Shown piece by piece: positions 8,426 through 17,393 of a stretch of 52,303 nucleotides of DNA (positions within the stretch are counted from its first letter, which is position 1; each line of letters starts with the position of its first letter). The stretch is from NCBI GenBank assembly GCA_022425195.1, contig JAKMFX010000015.1, positions 1 to 52,303 on the forward strand, in the 5' to 3' direction. The translations under genes were made by a program, and so were the position numbers. Origin of the DNA: Flavobacteriales bacterium (GTDB lineage Bacteria > Bacteroidota > Bacteroidia > Flavobacteriales > UBA7430). Under the pieces are notes generated by a model. That model worked only from the letters and a program-made list of their open reading frames with translations. It had not been told where the DNA came from and made no database searches.

Positions 8426-9547
8426 CTACTTTTTGATGTCTAACACACTTCCACTAACTACTTCACTGAAGCCTTCAATAATGATTTCATCACCAGCCGT
8501 CAGTCCTGTATTTATGACGCTTTTGTCGTCATGAGACAGCCCCATTTTAACGTATCTTTTTTCAGCCTTTCCCTTGTTGTTAATGAATAAGTAATCTCCG
8601 CGCATGTCTTTTTTTACAATTTGCGAGGGAACGACCAAGGCTTGATCATTCACATAGTCTTGTATTTCCAGAGATGCACTCCCATTGGGTTTAAGGTATC
8701 CTTTTGGGTTCTCAAGTTCAATCTTGATTTTGAAGGTACTATTTTCGGGGTTGATTACTTGTCCAACAAAACTCAGTGAACTTTCTTTTTGAATGCCCAA
8801 AGCATCGAATTTAACTTTCACAGGGCTGTTCTCTTTCAGAACATTTGCATATCGTTCTGCCACATCTGACTCTACGTACACACGCTCCGTATTAACAATT
8901 CTAAAAGCAGGTCTGCCCGGGTTGGCAAGCTCTCCTGGATTTAGAAACAGTTCTTCAATGACGCCACTAATAGGTGAAGAGATGTTTAATTTCTTCAATT
9001 GCGTCTCAGCTGCATCTACTTTTTTTGCTAAAGATTCGTATTGGTTTTTTATCTGAAGATATTGCAGCTCTGAACCGATTTTTTTACTCCAAAGTGTTTC
9101 TTGCCTTTCAAAGGTTGTTTTTGCGAGTTCCAAAGATGCCTTTAATTCTTCAACATTACTTTGCATGATGTCTGAGTCCAGTTCAATGATTGTTTGCCCT
9201 TTCAAAACGGATTGACCTTCTTTGACATTAATTTGCGTAATCAGTCCACCCATCTCGGCGCTCACCAAGATGTTTTCTTTGGAGTTAATTTTACCCGGTT
9301 GTTCGATGTAGTGGTAGAAAACTTCTTCTTTGAGGGTATCTACCCGAACAGGAATCTTATTTTCAATATCGGATTCCGTACTTATGTCCAATTCAGTTTC
9401 TAGTTTTTTGATTTCACTGGAGAGTTCAACCATTTGAGCTTTTAAACCCTTTAGCTGTTCGGTTTTATTACCTGTATTTGGTTCTTCTTGACTGCATGAG
9501 GTAAAGATTAGACAAAGTGCGGCGATGTATAGGTTTTGTTTTTTCAT
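8426..9547 (-). CDS. Efflux RND periplasmic adaptor (membrane fusion) lipoprotein
   Basis: A 373-residue adaptor linking the RND pump to the outer-membrane channel. The N-terminus has a lipoprotein signal with lipobox IFTSC (Cys18). A short coiled coil (about 27-60) follows, then half of a lipoyl/barrel-sandwich motif (VSAEMGGLITQINVKEGQSVLKGQ), an alpha-helical hairpin (about 125-185), the second half-motif (ISSPISGVIEELFLNPGEL), and beta-barrel and membrane-proximal domains. It lies 5 bases after the TolC-like gene and 3 bases before the pump, so it is co-transcribed with both. The family assignment is firm; the substrate is not known. Confidence 0.92.
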   Translation of the reverse strand: MKKQNLYIAALCLIFTSCSQEEPNTGNKTEQLKGLKAQMVELSSEIKKLETELDISTESDIENKIPVRVDTLKEEVFYHYIEQPGKINSKENILVSAEMGGLITQINVKEGQSVLKGQTIIELDSDIMQSNVEELKASLELAKTTFERQETLWSKKIGSELQYLQIKNQYESLAKKVDAAETQLKKLNISSPISGVIEELFLNPGELANPGRPAFRIVNTERVYVESDVAERYANVLKENSPVKVKFDALGIQKESSLSFVGQVINPENSTFKIKIELENPKGYLKPNGSASLEIQDYVNDQALVVPSQIVKKDMRGDYLFINNKGKAEKRYVKMGLSHDDKSVINTGLTAGDEIIIEGFSEVVSGSVLDIKK

Positions 9548-9552
9548 GGGGT

Positions 9553-10878
9553 TTATTTTCCTAGAGAACGTTGGTAGTTCATGTTGCTAATCAATAAGTT
9601 GTGTATGCTTTTTGAGAAATCGGTATTGGTTTCTAAGTAATCGGTTCCTGCTTGAGACAATTCAATACTACTGACCAAGCCCTCTTTGTATTTGGTCATG
9701 GTCTTTTCGTATATTTTTTTTGATAATTCTAAATTATTTTCTTGGTGGTTAAGATTGCTTATTGCATTTAAGTAATTGCTTTGTGCAGCCAAATGAGCGA
9801 GTTCTAGAGACTGAGTAATGAGTAGTTTCTCGTTTTTTGCTTGTTCATATTTGATACGTGCTTTTTGAATTCGAGCAGTACCGCCCAAACCATCAAATAT
9901 GGGGAGTGTAATTTTTAGTCCAATCAATTGATTTGGGTACCACTTTGCATTGTCTTCAAAGGCACTAAACTCAGATCCCATAGTGCTACTACCTATTGAT
10001 GCAAATGCAGCAATCTTCGGCAGTTTGTCGGTCTGATAGCGTCGCATGTCTAATTTTTTCAACTCGATATTCAGATCGGCAATTTGATATTCTAAGCGAT
10101 TTTTCACCTGCGCTTTTTCCAACTTGAAGTCTACGCTAGTATCAAGGAGTGACTGAAGACTATCTGTCAGTGTAACCGTTTCAGTCAATGGGATGCCTAT
10201 AATGAGTTTTAGATAGGCTTCCGTAATTTCACTTTGCCTTTGAACGTTATTGTACTGCATTTCCATTTTTGCGAGGACCATAGCCATTCGATCTACTTCG
10301 ATGTCTTCTACAAACCCATTGTTATATCTTTCTTCGGTTTCCGTAACGATGTCTTTGTGAACTTGAACAATGTTTTTGAGAAATTCATGACTTTCTTGGG
10401 CAATTAATACATTGAAATAGGCTGTGGTAATACTGTCTTTGATTTGACTTTCGGTAAGATCTTTGCTGATTTTGGCGAAGTTCATAAAGGATTTTGCAGC
10501 TTTCAAACCCACAATATAGCTTCCGTTGAAGATGAGCTGACTTGCGGTTATTGAACCCGTTGTAGTATGAGGGATCCCAAACTGCATTTCTGCATAGACG
10601 TCATCGGGTGCATTGGGATCAAACTGCGATGCGGGAACAAGGCTTGTGGGGACTTCTGGGAAGTTTTGCCACTGTGCCTCTGCATGAATTTGAGGCAAGC
10701 CTATGGAAACGGTTTCCAGCATTTGTTTGGAAGCATGTTTCACATTCAAATAGGCATTTTGAATTTCAATGTTGTTCTGTAAACCAAAACTTTGGGCCTC
10801 CTCAAGGGAAAATGAATGTTGTCCTCTGAGAATGAAACTCAGCATACAACACCCTAGAAAGATGATTTTTTTAGTCAT
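9553..10878 (-). CDS. TolC family outer-membrane efflux protein
   Basis: A 441-residue outer-membrane channel component. It has a signal peptide (about 1-20) and two long helical repeats typical of the OEP family. Marks are SFSLEEAQSFGLQNNIEIQNAYLNV near the N-terminus, the LKITLPIFDGLGGTARIQKARIKYEQA segment around 310-350, and YKEGLVSSIELSQAGTDYLE in the second repeat. Its start overlaps the end of the TetR gene by 8 bases, and the adaptor gene follows after 5, giving a regulator-channel-adaptor-pump order in one transcript. In TolC-type systems it would join the adaptor and pump to form a conduit across the envelope. Confidence 0.92.
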   Translation of the reverse strand: MTKKIIFLGCCMLSFILRGQHSFSLEEAQSFGLQNNIEIQNAYLNVKHASKQMLETVSIGLPQIHAEAQWQNFPEVPTSLVPASQFDPNAPDDVYAEMQFGIPHTTTGSITASQLIFNGSYIVGLKAAKSFMNFAKISKDLTESQIKDSITTAYFNVLIAQESHEFLKNIVQVHKDIVTETEERYNNGFVEDIEVDRMAMVLAKMEMQYNNVQRQSEITEAYLKLIIGIPLTETVTLTDSLQSLLDTSVDFKLEKAQVKNRLEYQIADLNIELKKLDMRRYQTDKLPKIAAFASIGSSTMGSEFSAFEDNAKWYPNQLIGLKITLPIFDGLGGTARIQKARIKYEQAKNEKLLITQSLELAHLAAQSNYLNAISNLNHQENNLELSKKIYEKTMTKYKEGLVSSIELSQAGTDYLETNTDFSKSIHNLLISNMNYQRSLGK

Positions 10879-11476
10879 GTTTTAATATTTGTTCTAGATA
10901 ATGGATGCCTTTTTCAGTGGCAATCCCACGAATGTGATAGATTCTATTTTCGGTTAATAGTGATTTGAAACTGTACTCAGTGAGTGGGAAAATTTCATCA
11001 TCAACAAGCGCATCAATCCTACTTAACATAAGTTTTGCTATGATTGTTTCGTTGACAGATTTTCGATACAACCCCATATTTTTTCCGCGCGTAATATTTT
11101 GAGTAATGCAGGAGAAAAGGGTTTCCTTTTTAATCTTGTCTAAAATGAGCCATACCGATGGGTAGTATTTTTTGAGATCATTGATCATCATTGGAGGCCT
11201 GTTCTTTAGCATATGACTTACATTCTCATCGATTTCAAAAAGTTCGTCGATGGGATTGTCATTCTTTTTTTGAATGTTGTTGATCATATCCAGTATACCA
11301 TCCTGATGAAGTTTGAAAGCCTTTTCTACCAAATCTCCTTTATTGCTTACGTACTGATAGAGCGTTTTTTTTGATATACCAAGAAACGAGGCGACATCAT
11401 CCATGTTGACCCGTTTTACCCCTTCTTGCATGAATAATTGTAGAGCGCCTTCTATGATATGTCTGATTCTTTCCAT
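10871..11476 (-). CDS. TetR/AcrR family regulator of the efflux operon
   Basis: A 201-residue repressor-type protein. The N-terminal TetR helix-turn-helix is clear (RIRHIIEGALQLFMQEGVKRVNMDDVASFLGISKKTLYQYVSNKGDLVEKAF). The rest is a helical ligand-binding domain of unknown specificity. I chose the ATG at 11476 because the alternative TTG at 11488 lies inside the predicted -7 element. The gene is first in a four-gene operon and a 12-bp-arm inverted repeat overlaps its promoter, so autorepression released by an exported compound is the likely control (inference). The predicted transcription start lies so close to the ATG that the leader would be very short. Confidence 0.9.
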   Translation of the reverse strand: MERIRHIIEGALQLFMQEGVKRVNMDDVASFLGISKKTLYQYVSNKGDLVEKAFKLHQDGILDMINNIQKKNDNPIDELFEIDENVSHMLKNRPPMMINDLKKYYPSVWLILDKIKKETLFSCITQNITRGKNMGLYRKSVNETIIAKLMLSRIDALVDDEIFPLTEYSFKSLLTENRIYHIRGIATEKGIHYLEQILKHD

Positions 11477-11485
11477 CTTAGAATG

Positions 11486-11517
11486 CAAAATTAAGGCTTA
11501 TAAACAAAGGAAACAAA
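11486..11517 (-). promoter_or_regulatory. Predicted promoter of the tetR-efflux operon
   Basis: On the minus strand, TAATTTTG (11493-11486) fits the Bacteroidota -7 consensus TAnnTTTG. A TTTG lies 20 bases upstream inside one arm of the inverted repeat, at the -33 position. The start of transcription would fall within a few bases of the ATG at 11476. Confidence 0.6.
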
Positions 11518-11538
11518 AATTGTATGTTTTTGTTTCCT
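11508..11538. promoter_or_regulatory. Inverted-repeat operator upstream of tetR
   Basis: Perfect 12-bp arms AGGAAACAAAAA (11508-11519) and TTTTTGTTTCCT (11527-11538) are separated by 7 bases. The repeat covers the predicted -33 element of the tetR promoter, where a repressor would block RNA polymerase. Size and position suit a TetR dimer or dimer-pair site. Confidence 0.7.
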
Positions 11539-11565
11539 GCTTGATTTTATCAAATTTATTTGGCA

Positions 11566-11591
11566 AAAAAAAAGCTCCTCAGGAGCTTTTT
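11566..11591 (-). terminator. Terminator after yebC
   Basis: Stem AAAAGCTC/GAGCTTTT with a CTCAG loop and, on the minus strand, a T9 tail. It begins about 12 bases after the yebC stop and separates yebC from the efflux operon. Confidence 0.8.
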
Positions 11592-11603
11592 ATGTTTGGC
11601 AAG

Positions 11604-12314
11604 TTATTCTTGCATATTGTGATAGACGTTTTGAACGTCATCATCGTCCTCTATTTTTTCAAGGAGTTTGTGAACATCCGCTTCTTGTTCTTCGGACAAT
11701 TTTTTTAGTGTTGTTGGGATGCGATCAAAGCCAGAACTCAAAATTTCAAATTCATTTTCCTCCAAAGCTTTTTGGAGGCCTCCAAAATTCGGAAAGTCTC
11801 CGTATATCATGATTCCACCCTCGTCTTCAAAAACTTCTTCTGCGCCCGCATCAATCAATTCAAATTCGAGTTCTTCAAGGTCTTGTCCGGTATTGGCAAT
11901 CATGAAATTACATTTGTGCTCAAACATAAATTCCACTGAGCCTGAAGTTCCTAATGAACCATCGCATTTGTTGAAGTAACTACGCACATTGGCAACCGTT
12001 CTATTATTGTTGTCTGTAGCGGTTTCAATCAATATCGCAATGCCATGTGCTGCATAACCTTCAAAAAGAGCCTCTTTGTAGTCCGAAGTATCTTTGTCAG
12101 AAGCTTTTTTTATGGCTCTTTCAATGTTATCTTTGGGCATGTTGGCTGTTTTCGCATTTTGAATGACAGCTCTTAATTTTGAGTTTGATTCAGGATCAGG
12201 GCCACCCTCTTTGATGGCCATCACAATATCTTTACCGATTCGGGTGAATGTTTTGGACATGGCCGCCCAGCGTTTCATTTTTCTACCTTTCCTAAGTTCA
12301 AATGCTCTTCCCAT
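11604..12314 (-). CDS. yebC: YebC/PmpR (TACO1-like) family protein
   Basis: A 236-residue protein of the conserved YebC family. Members were annotated as transcription regulators and more recently linked to translation of difficult peptide motifs. The N-terminal signature is present (AFELRKGRKMKRWAAMSKTF and GGPDPESNSKLRAVIQNAK, then MPKDNIERAIKKAS). The middle domain (YEGYAAHGIAILIETATDNNNRT) and the acidic C-terminal domain (GFDRIPTT, EDDDDVQNVYHNM) are complete. Length is normal. It has its own -7-like element (TATATTTG, 12344-12337 on the minus strand) and a terminator, so it is probably a single-gene unit. Confidence 0.93.
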   Translation of the reverse strand: MGRAFELRKGRKMKRWAAMSKTFTRIGKDIVMAIKEGGPDPESNSKLRAVIQNAKTANMPKDNIERAIKKASDKDTSDYKEALFEGYAAHGIAILIETATDNNNRTVANVRSYFNKCDGSLGTSGSVEFMFEHKCNFMIANTGQDLEELEFELIDAGAEEVFEDEGGIMIYGDFPNFGGLQKALEENEFEILSSGFDRIPTTLKKLSEEQEADVHKLLEKIEDDDDVQNVYHNMQE

Positions 12315-12430
12315 TATTTGAGGTTTTGTTATTTGTCAAATATATAAAATGATGTCTGAATTTCCCTTTCCTGTAAAATACAGATTTTGAAATGTTCTTT
12401 TTTACCTGCTGGTTTTTGTCCCATGAGGGT

Positions 12431-13090
12431 CTAGCAACCCGGGCAACAGGTTTTCCCTTTGATGAGTTTGCATGCCAGAATGGCAAGTAGAGCACCCAGT
12501 ATAGGGGCTGCTATATAAATCCATAAGTGTTCCGTATGCCCAGAGAAAAGCGCTGGAGCGATCGATCTTGCCGGATTCATAGATGCTCCCGTTATGGGGC
12601 CTGCAAACAATGCTTCTAGTGCTACGACTCCTCCAATGGCAATTCCCGCCATGGTACCTGTTTCTTTAGATCCTGTCGAAACCTTCATAATCACAAACAT
12701 CAATATGAAGGTTAAAATGATTTCAAGTACAAAAGATTGTATGGCGGTGTCTGAGGGTATTGTGGCTCCCTGAGTTTCATGTGTTGGAAATAAAAGGTAA
12801 AGTAGGCTTGAGGCGATCAAGGCTCCGGTAATTTGAGCTATAATGTATGGGATGACCTCTTTTTTTTGAAATCGCCCCGCTGCCCAAAATGCCACTGTTA
12901 CTGCAGGATTTATATGTGCTCCAGAGAGGTCACCTAAAGAGTAGATCATGGCCATAACGATGAGCCCAAAGGTAAGTGCAACTCCCACATGAGTTACCAT
13001 ACCACCACTGACATCATTCATGATAATAGCTCCGGCTCCGCAGAATACCATGGTGAAAGTTCCGATGAGTTCAGATAAATAGCGTTGCAT
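12431..13090 (-). CDS. Aquaporin/MIP family channel with a Cys-rich C-terminus
   Basis: A 219-residue channel with six predicted membrane helices and both NPA boxes: HINPAVTVAFWAAGRF (about 59-74) and SMNPARSIAPALF (about 167-179). The first-NPA region and the second repeat resemble NIP-type plant channels and their bacterial relatives, which carry small uncharged solutes such as glycerol or metalloid acids. The substrate here is not established. The C-terminus ends in KGKTCCPGC, an unusual cluster of three cysteines that could bind a soft metal or metalloid (inference). It is transcribed alone, divergently from the YjbQ gene; I see no arsenic or metal gene beside it. Confidence 0.88.
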   Translation of the reverse strand: MQRYLSELIGTFTMVFCGAGAIIMNDVSGGMVTHVGVALTFGLIVMAMIYSLGDLSGAHINPAVTVAFWAAGRFQKKEVIPYIIAQITGALIASSLLYLLFPTHETQGATIPSDTAIQSFVLEIILTFILMFVIMKVSTGSKETGTMAGIAIGGVVALEALFAGPITGASMNPARSIAPALFSGHTEHLWIYIAAPILGALLAILACKLIKGKTCCPGC

Positions 13091-13303
13091 AGTAGGTGTT
13101 TTGGGTAAAATTATTCTTTTTTATGTAAAACATTTACCAGATCCGTGTTTTATTCATCCAATGATGATTCTCGTGGGAAAACTTTTTTTTGTAAAACTTA
13201 AACAGCAAGTATTAGTCCCTGTAATATGATCAAATTGCTTATATTCATCCTTACATAGTTAAACTTTACTCGGTCCCTCTCTGATTGAGTAAAAAATAGA
13301 GAC

Positions 13304-13714
13304 ATGATTCAACAATTAGATTTTTTTTTAACAGCTAAAAGCAGGGGGTTTCATTTGATTACAAAAGAGGTGATGTTTCACCTCCCTGAATTTCCTGAAC
13401 AAGGAATATTGAATTTATTTATCCAACACACCTCTGCGGCATTAACCATTAACGAAAATTACGACCCTACTGTAAGGATGGATTTCGAATCGTCGATGAA
13501 TCACCTTGTGAAAGAAAATGAACCCTTTTACAAGCATACTCTTGAGGGGGCTGATGATATGCCTGCGCATATTAAATCTTCTATTATGGGCTTCACTTTG
13601 TCTATACCCATCACAGATGCTGAGTTAAATTTGGGGACTTGGCAGGGGATTTACCTTTGTGAGTTTCGAAATCACATGGCAAAACGTAAACTGATTGCCA
13701 CGATTTATTCCTAA
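13304..13714 (+). CDS. YjbQ family protein (UPF0047, secondary thiamine-phosphate synthase-like)
   Basis: A 136-residue protein with the family signatures HTSAALTINENYDPTVRMDFE, EGADDMPAHIKSSIMG and LGTWQGIYLCEFRN. The His, Asn and Glu/Asp of these blocks line the conserved site. Members show weak thiamine-phosphate synthase activity in vitro, but the physiological role is unclear. It lies 26 bases upstream of trmH on the same strand and is probably co-transcribed with it. The 213 bases before it, shared with the divergent aquaporin, contain AT-rich sequence with no strong promoter match that I can see. Confidence 0.92.
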   Translation: MIQQLDFFLTAKSRGFHLITKEVMFHLPEFPEQGILNLFIQHTSAALTINENYDPTVRMDFESSMNHLVKENEPFYKHTLEGADDMPAHIKSSIMGFTLSIPITDAELNLGTWQGIYLCEFRNHMAKRKLIATIYS

Positions 13715-13740
13715 TCCCCCTATCTATTTCCCTCACGAAG

Positions 13741-14406
13741 ATGAACAAAAAAGAGCTTTTAGTTGAGTTGCAACGTTTTTTGAGTCCGGAACGCATTCAG
13801 AAATTTGATGCTGTTCTTGCCCATCGAACCCGACATTTTACGGTTGCCGTAGAAAATTTATTTCAGTCTCATAATGCCAGTGCAGTCATGCGTAATTGCG
13901 ATTGTTTTGGCATTCAGGATCTGCACGTCATTGCCAATCACAATCAATATGAGCTATCGAAAGATGTGGCCATGGGGGCTGAGAAATGGGTTGACATGCA
14001 TAGCTATTATGAAAAGGAAAATAACACCCAGGATTGCATTGATAAAATAAAATCTCAAGGCTTTCAAATGGTCGCAACTACACCTCATACCAATGATGTT
14101 TTTTTGCCTGACTTTGATGTTACCAAGCGCTCGGCTTTCTTTTTTGGTACAGAAAGAGACGGCTTATCAGATATTGTGTTGGACCAAGCAGATGCTTTTG
14201 TGAGAATTCCTATGTATGGTTTTACAGAAAGTTACAATATATCAGTTTCTGCAGCTTTGGTTTTACATGATGTGGTCACTCGATTAAAAAAGTCCAATGT
14301 AAACTGGCGCCTTTCTGAAGAAGAGGTGCTAGACAAGAAAGTAGATTGGGCCGTTAAATCTATTCGCAGTGGAGAACAAATTTTGAAACAACTTTTGGAT
14401 TCATAG
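13741..14406 (+). CDS. trmH: tRNA (guanosine-2'-O-)-methyltransferase TrmH
   Basis: A 221-residue SPOUT (SpoU) methyltransferase, expected to methylate the 2'-hydroxyl of G18 in the D loop of tRNAs with S-adenosylmethionine. SPOUT motif 1 is seen in TVAVENLFQSHNASAVMRNCDCFGIQDLHVI (catalytic Arg and Asn), motif 2 in AFFFGTERDGLSD, and motif 3 in VRIPMYGFTESYNISVSAALVLHDV, which forms the deep trefoil knot. The start LSPERIQKFDAVLAHRT matches the TrmH rather than the TrmL or RlmB subgroup. Length fits TrmH. A weak hairpin (CATCC/GGATG with T4) follows the stop. Confidence 0.92.
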   Translation: MNKKELLVELQRFLSPERIQKFDAVLAHRTRHFTVAVENLFQSHNASAVMRNCDCFGIQDLHVIANHNQYELSKDVAMGAEKWVDMHSYYEKENNTQDCIDKIKSQGFQMVATTPHTNDVFLPDFDVTKRSAFFFGTERDGLSDIVLDQADAFVRIPMYGFTESYNISVSAALVLHDVVTRLKKSNVNWRLSEEEVLDKKVDWAVKSIRSGEQILKQLLDS

Positions 14407-14422
14407 TTTACATAAAACCTCG

Positions 14423-14444
14423 CATCCACCTTTTTGGATGTTTT
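14423..14444 (+). terminator. Weak terminator after trmH
   Basis: A 5-bp stem CATCC/GGATG with an 8-base loop is followed by TTTTG. It lies in the 45-base gap between the convergent trmH and M1 peptidase genes. The stem is short, so termination may be partial. Confidence 0.35.
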
Positions 14445-14451
14445 GATCACA

Positions 14452-16359
14452 CTACAAGGCTACTTTCCTCATCTTTACGGAATTTTGAATGCTTTTTTTC
14501 TTTTTCTTTTCAAGTACTTCTAGTCTCAGTAGATGCTTATCCCATTTCCATTTTTCAGGGACAACGATATTGTCGTTTAGGGATTCTACATCAGCAATAT
14601 GCCCAGTGTTGTGTAGTCTAATTTCTTTGATTTCAGTAGGGTGATGTTCTATGTTTATTGAATAGTAAGGGTTTGTCCACGGCCAATCCGTTAAAACTTT
14701 TGTGCCAGATGCCACTTCCTTTTCTCCGCGCATCAATACCATTGGAATGTAATAATTTGAGAGACGACCATCATGTAGTTCAACCTCAAATTCAACAGGC
14801 ATTGGCATTTCTCCTCTTTTTAGTGTGATGAGAGTACCGTCCTCATTTTTACTGATTTCGTGTATGCCAAAATCAATGGTTTTTACAGAGTTTACAAAAT
14901 ATTCAAAATACCAATCCAGTTCAAGATCACTTTCTTTTTCAACGATTCTTTTAAAGTCTCTTGCATCTGGATGTTTGTAGGCCCACTCATCAAAATATCT
15001 TTTTAAAGAACGGTCGACCACCTCGTGTCCAACAATATGGCTTAACTGATCTAAAATGACGACCCCCTTGGAGTAAGAGGCGACTCCGTAAGCCCAATTG
15101 GTATCAAAGTGATCTGCGTGTGTACACAGCGGTTCTTCGTAATCACTATTGGCGATTCTTTGGTAACTTTTGTAAGATCCACCGTGTGTGTTCGGAAAGT
15201 CTTCAGGGAAAAACTGATATTCAATTCGGTTGGAGGCATAGGAAGTAAAGCCTTCATCCATCCATGCATACAAGGCTTCATTAGTCGCCAATAAGCCATG
15301 ATACCAGCTGTGCATAGCTTCATGAACGGATACGCCAACAAGGCTCTTTAGACTCCTGTGCCCGGTGATTAATGTAGCCATTGGATATTCCATTCCTCCA
15401 TCACCTCCTTGAATGATGGCGTAGTGGGGGTAGGGGTATTCACCAAAATGTTTATCGGCATATTCAAAAGTTCGAACCATGTATTCCCCTAAATCTTTCC
15501 AGTGTTTTGTTTTCTCTCCTTCTTGGTAGAAGAGGTGGAAGTTGGGCCCTTTTTCATTAATGATGATTTCATGTGTATAGTCAGGATCAGCAGCCCAAAC
15601 AAAATCATGGACATTTTCGGCTTTAAAATTCCAGGATAACCTGTCTGGAATCGAGTCTAAGATTTGCTCAGTATACCCATGGCCTATCTCATCAGGGTTT
15701 TGAAGAATTCCAGATGCTGCAATGGTGTATTTGGAGTCCATGTGGATGGTGACATCAAAAGAACCCCATACGCCATAAAATTCTCTTCCTACATAGGGGT
15801 TGGCATGCCATCCATCTTTGTCATATTCACAAAGTTTAGGGTACCATTGCGACATGGAGTAGTCAATGCCTTCTGAATTCATTCTCCCTGTACGTCGAAT
15901 TTGTAAGGGGACTTGCGTCTTAAATGACATACTTAATTCGATGGTGTCATTTGGGAAAATAGGACGGTTTAATGAGACTTCTAAAATGGTTTCATTAAGC
16001 TCATAAGACAGGGGCGCTCCATTTTGCTTTAAGCTAAGAATTTCTTGCGTTCCCATTTCTGAGGTTTTCAGTTTAGCGATTCGATTTCCAACCCGACGGT
16101 CGGAGTCGAGAATGGTTCTCGATCGAATGTCCATCATGCTTCCCGGTTGAAAAGCATTGAGGTATAAATGATAAAACACCTTGTGTAAAGTGTCGGGGGA
16201 GTGGTTGATGTATGTGAGTTCTTGTAAACCGTCAAATTGATGGTTTGCGCTATTGAAGTCGATGTCCATTTTGTAATAAGCTTCTTGCTGCCAATAGTTT
16301 TGAGCGAGACTGCTCAGTGATGTCATAAAAATGATGAGTGCAAAAAAACATTTTTTCAT
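14452..16359 (-). CDS. M1 family zinc metallopeptidase (exported)
   Basis: A 635-residue aminopeptidase-type enzyme with an N-terminal signal peptide (cleaved after about SLAQ at 20). The substrate-recognition loop is GGDGGMEYPM, in place of GAMEN. The zinc site HEAMH is near residues 343-347 and is followed after 18 residues by the third ligand Glu in AWMDEGF, giving the M1 pattern HExxH-x18-E. A beta-rich N-terminal domain and a short C-terminal region ending in basic KKKKKS are present. It is likely periplasmic or surface-exposed and may help in use of peptides. It is divergent from the WYL regulator, with a 61-base shared upstream region, and no obvious operon partner exists. Confidence 0.92.
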   Translation of the reverse strand: MKKCFFALIIFMTSLSSLAQNYWQQEAYYKMDIDFNSANHQFDGLQELTYINHSPDTLHKVFYHLYLNAFQPGSMMDIRSRTILDSDRRVGNRIAKLKTSEMGTQEILSLKQNGAPLSYELNETILEVSLNRPIFPNDTIELSMSFKTQVPLQIRRTGRMNSEGIDYSMSQWYPKLCEYDKDGWHANPYVGREFYGVWGSFDVTIHMDSKYTIAASGILQNPDEIGHGYTEQILDSIPDRLSWNFKAENVHDFVWAADPDYTHEIIINEKGPNFHLFYQEGEKTKHWKDLGEYMVRTFEYADKHFGEYPYPHYAIIQGGDGGMEYPMATLITGHRSLKSLVGVSVHEAMHSWYHGLLATNEALYAWMDEGFTSYASNRIEYQFFPEDFPNTHGGSYKSYQRIANSDYEEPLCTHADHFDTNWAYGVASYSKGVVILDQLSHIVGHEVVDRSLKRYFDEWAYKHPDARDFKRIVEKESDLELDWYFEYFVNSVKTIDFGIHEISKNEDGTLITLKRGEMPMPVEFEVELHDGRLSNYYIPMVLMRGEKEVASGTKVLTDWPWTNPYYSINIEHHPTEIKEIRLHNTGHIADVESLNDNIVVPEKWKWDKHLLRLEVLEKKKKKSIQNSVKMRKVAL

Positions 16360-16420
16360 TCGTCAAGATTTTGATTAGTTTAGAGCCTAAATCTACAAAC
16401 TATATTTTTTAAAAACATCG

Positions 16421-17308
16421 ATGGCTGAACAACGTAAGATTTTGCGAATATTCAAACTGATTAGCTTGCTCAAAGGGGTGCGAAGAAGATCCCCTAAAGA
16501 GCTCTCAGTTATTCTTGAAATTTCCAAGAGAACTGTATATCGGTATTTTAACTTGCTTGAGGAATTGGGATTTGTGATTGATGTTGACTTTGAAGGAGCC
16601 TATTTCATTCCTACCGATGAGGGGGATGAGTATCAATTTACCTTTAATGCGGAAGAGTCTCTTTTGATTCGTCAATCCATAAAGAGTTTATCTGCTTCCC
16701 ATAACTTGTCCGAACACATACTAAAGAAGCTTCATATGATGAGTGAGCAGGCTCAGATTGGAGAAAATATTTTAAATGCGAGCAATGGTTTGAAAATTGA
16801 GAAGCTGTCTAAAGCCATTCAAGAGAAAACACAGGTCAAATTATTGAATTACTCTTCTTTGAATTCAAATACCGACACCAACCGCTTGTTTGAGCCGATC
16901 ACCTTTACAACAAATTATACGGGAGTGATTGGTGTGGATGTTCAAAAGGCACCTAAAGAAGCAAGGATATTTAACATCAACAGAATTGGACAAGTAGAGA
17001 CCCTCGAAAAAGAACAACAATTTGCCTCGGAAATAGAGGTGCAGCCGATAGACTCCTTTGGGTTTAAAGGTGAAAAACTGTTTGATGTGGCATTGAAGTT
17101 GAAGCGGAAAGCCTACTCGCATATGATTCAATTTTACCCGCAAACTAAACCCCTCGTTAAGGGTAAGACAGACGATTATGTTTTTTCAGGGAAAGCATAT
17201 TTCTCAGAGTACTTGCTTCGATTCCTAATGGCATTTCCGGATGAAGTCGTCGTCTTAAATCCTCAAGAACTCAATCATGAGTTGAATAAATTCAAGGAAG
17301 CGCTGTAG
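16421..17308 (+). CDS. HTH and WYL domain transcriptional regulator
   Basis: A 295-residue regulator. The N-terminal winged helix-turn-helix (HTH_11 type) is at about 1-60 (KILRIFKLISLLKGVRRRSPKELSVILEISKRTVYRYFNLLEELGF). The middle and C-terminal regions form a WYL-like sensor domain, with KLLNYSSLNSNTDTNRLFEPITF at about 132-155 and a C-terminal extension. WYL proteins often bind nucleic acid or nucleotide ligands. The gene is divergent from the M1 peptidase; whether it controls that gene cannot be told. The final part (YFSEYLLRFLMAFPDEVVVLNPQEL) matches the usual end of such regulators. Confidence 0.82.
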   Translation: MAEQRKILRIFKLISLLKGVRRRSPKELSVILEISKRTVYRYFNLLEELGFVIDVDFEGAYFIPTDEGDEYQFTFNAEESLLIRQSIKSLSASHNLSEHILKKLHMMSEQAQIGENILNASNGLKIEKLSKAIQEKTQVKLLNYSSLNSNTDTNRLFEPITFTTNYTGVIGVDVQKAPKEARIFNINRIGQVETLEKEQQFASEIEVQPIDSFGFKGEKLFDVALKLKRKAYSHMIQFYPQTKPLVKGKTDDYVFSGKAYFSEYLLRFLMAFPDEVVVLNPQELNHELNKFKEAL

Positions 17309-17393
17309 TTAAATGATGCTTTAAATTTACCTTGTGTCATAAGTTGTCACAATATTCCTTTTGATTTGTAGTGTAGAATTAAAACAGCAGATC

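Noticed and set aside
12298-12495. 65-codon minus-strand frame between aquaporin and yebC
   Set aside because: It overlaps both neighbours in another frame and shows no conserved features.
17361-17393. TTG start for the 129-residue hypothetical protein
   Set aside because: An ATG 33 bases downstream gives a more usual start and the added residues look noncoding.
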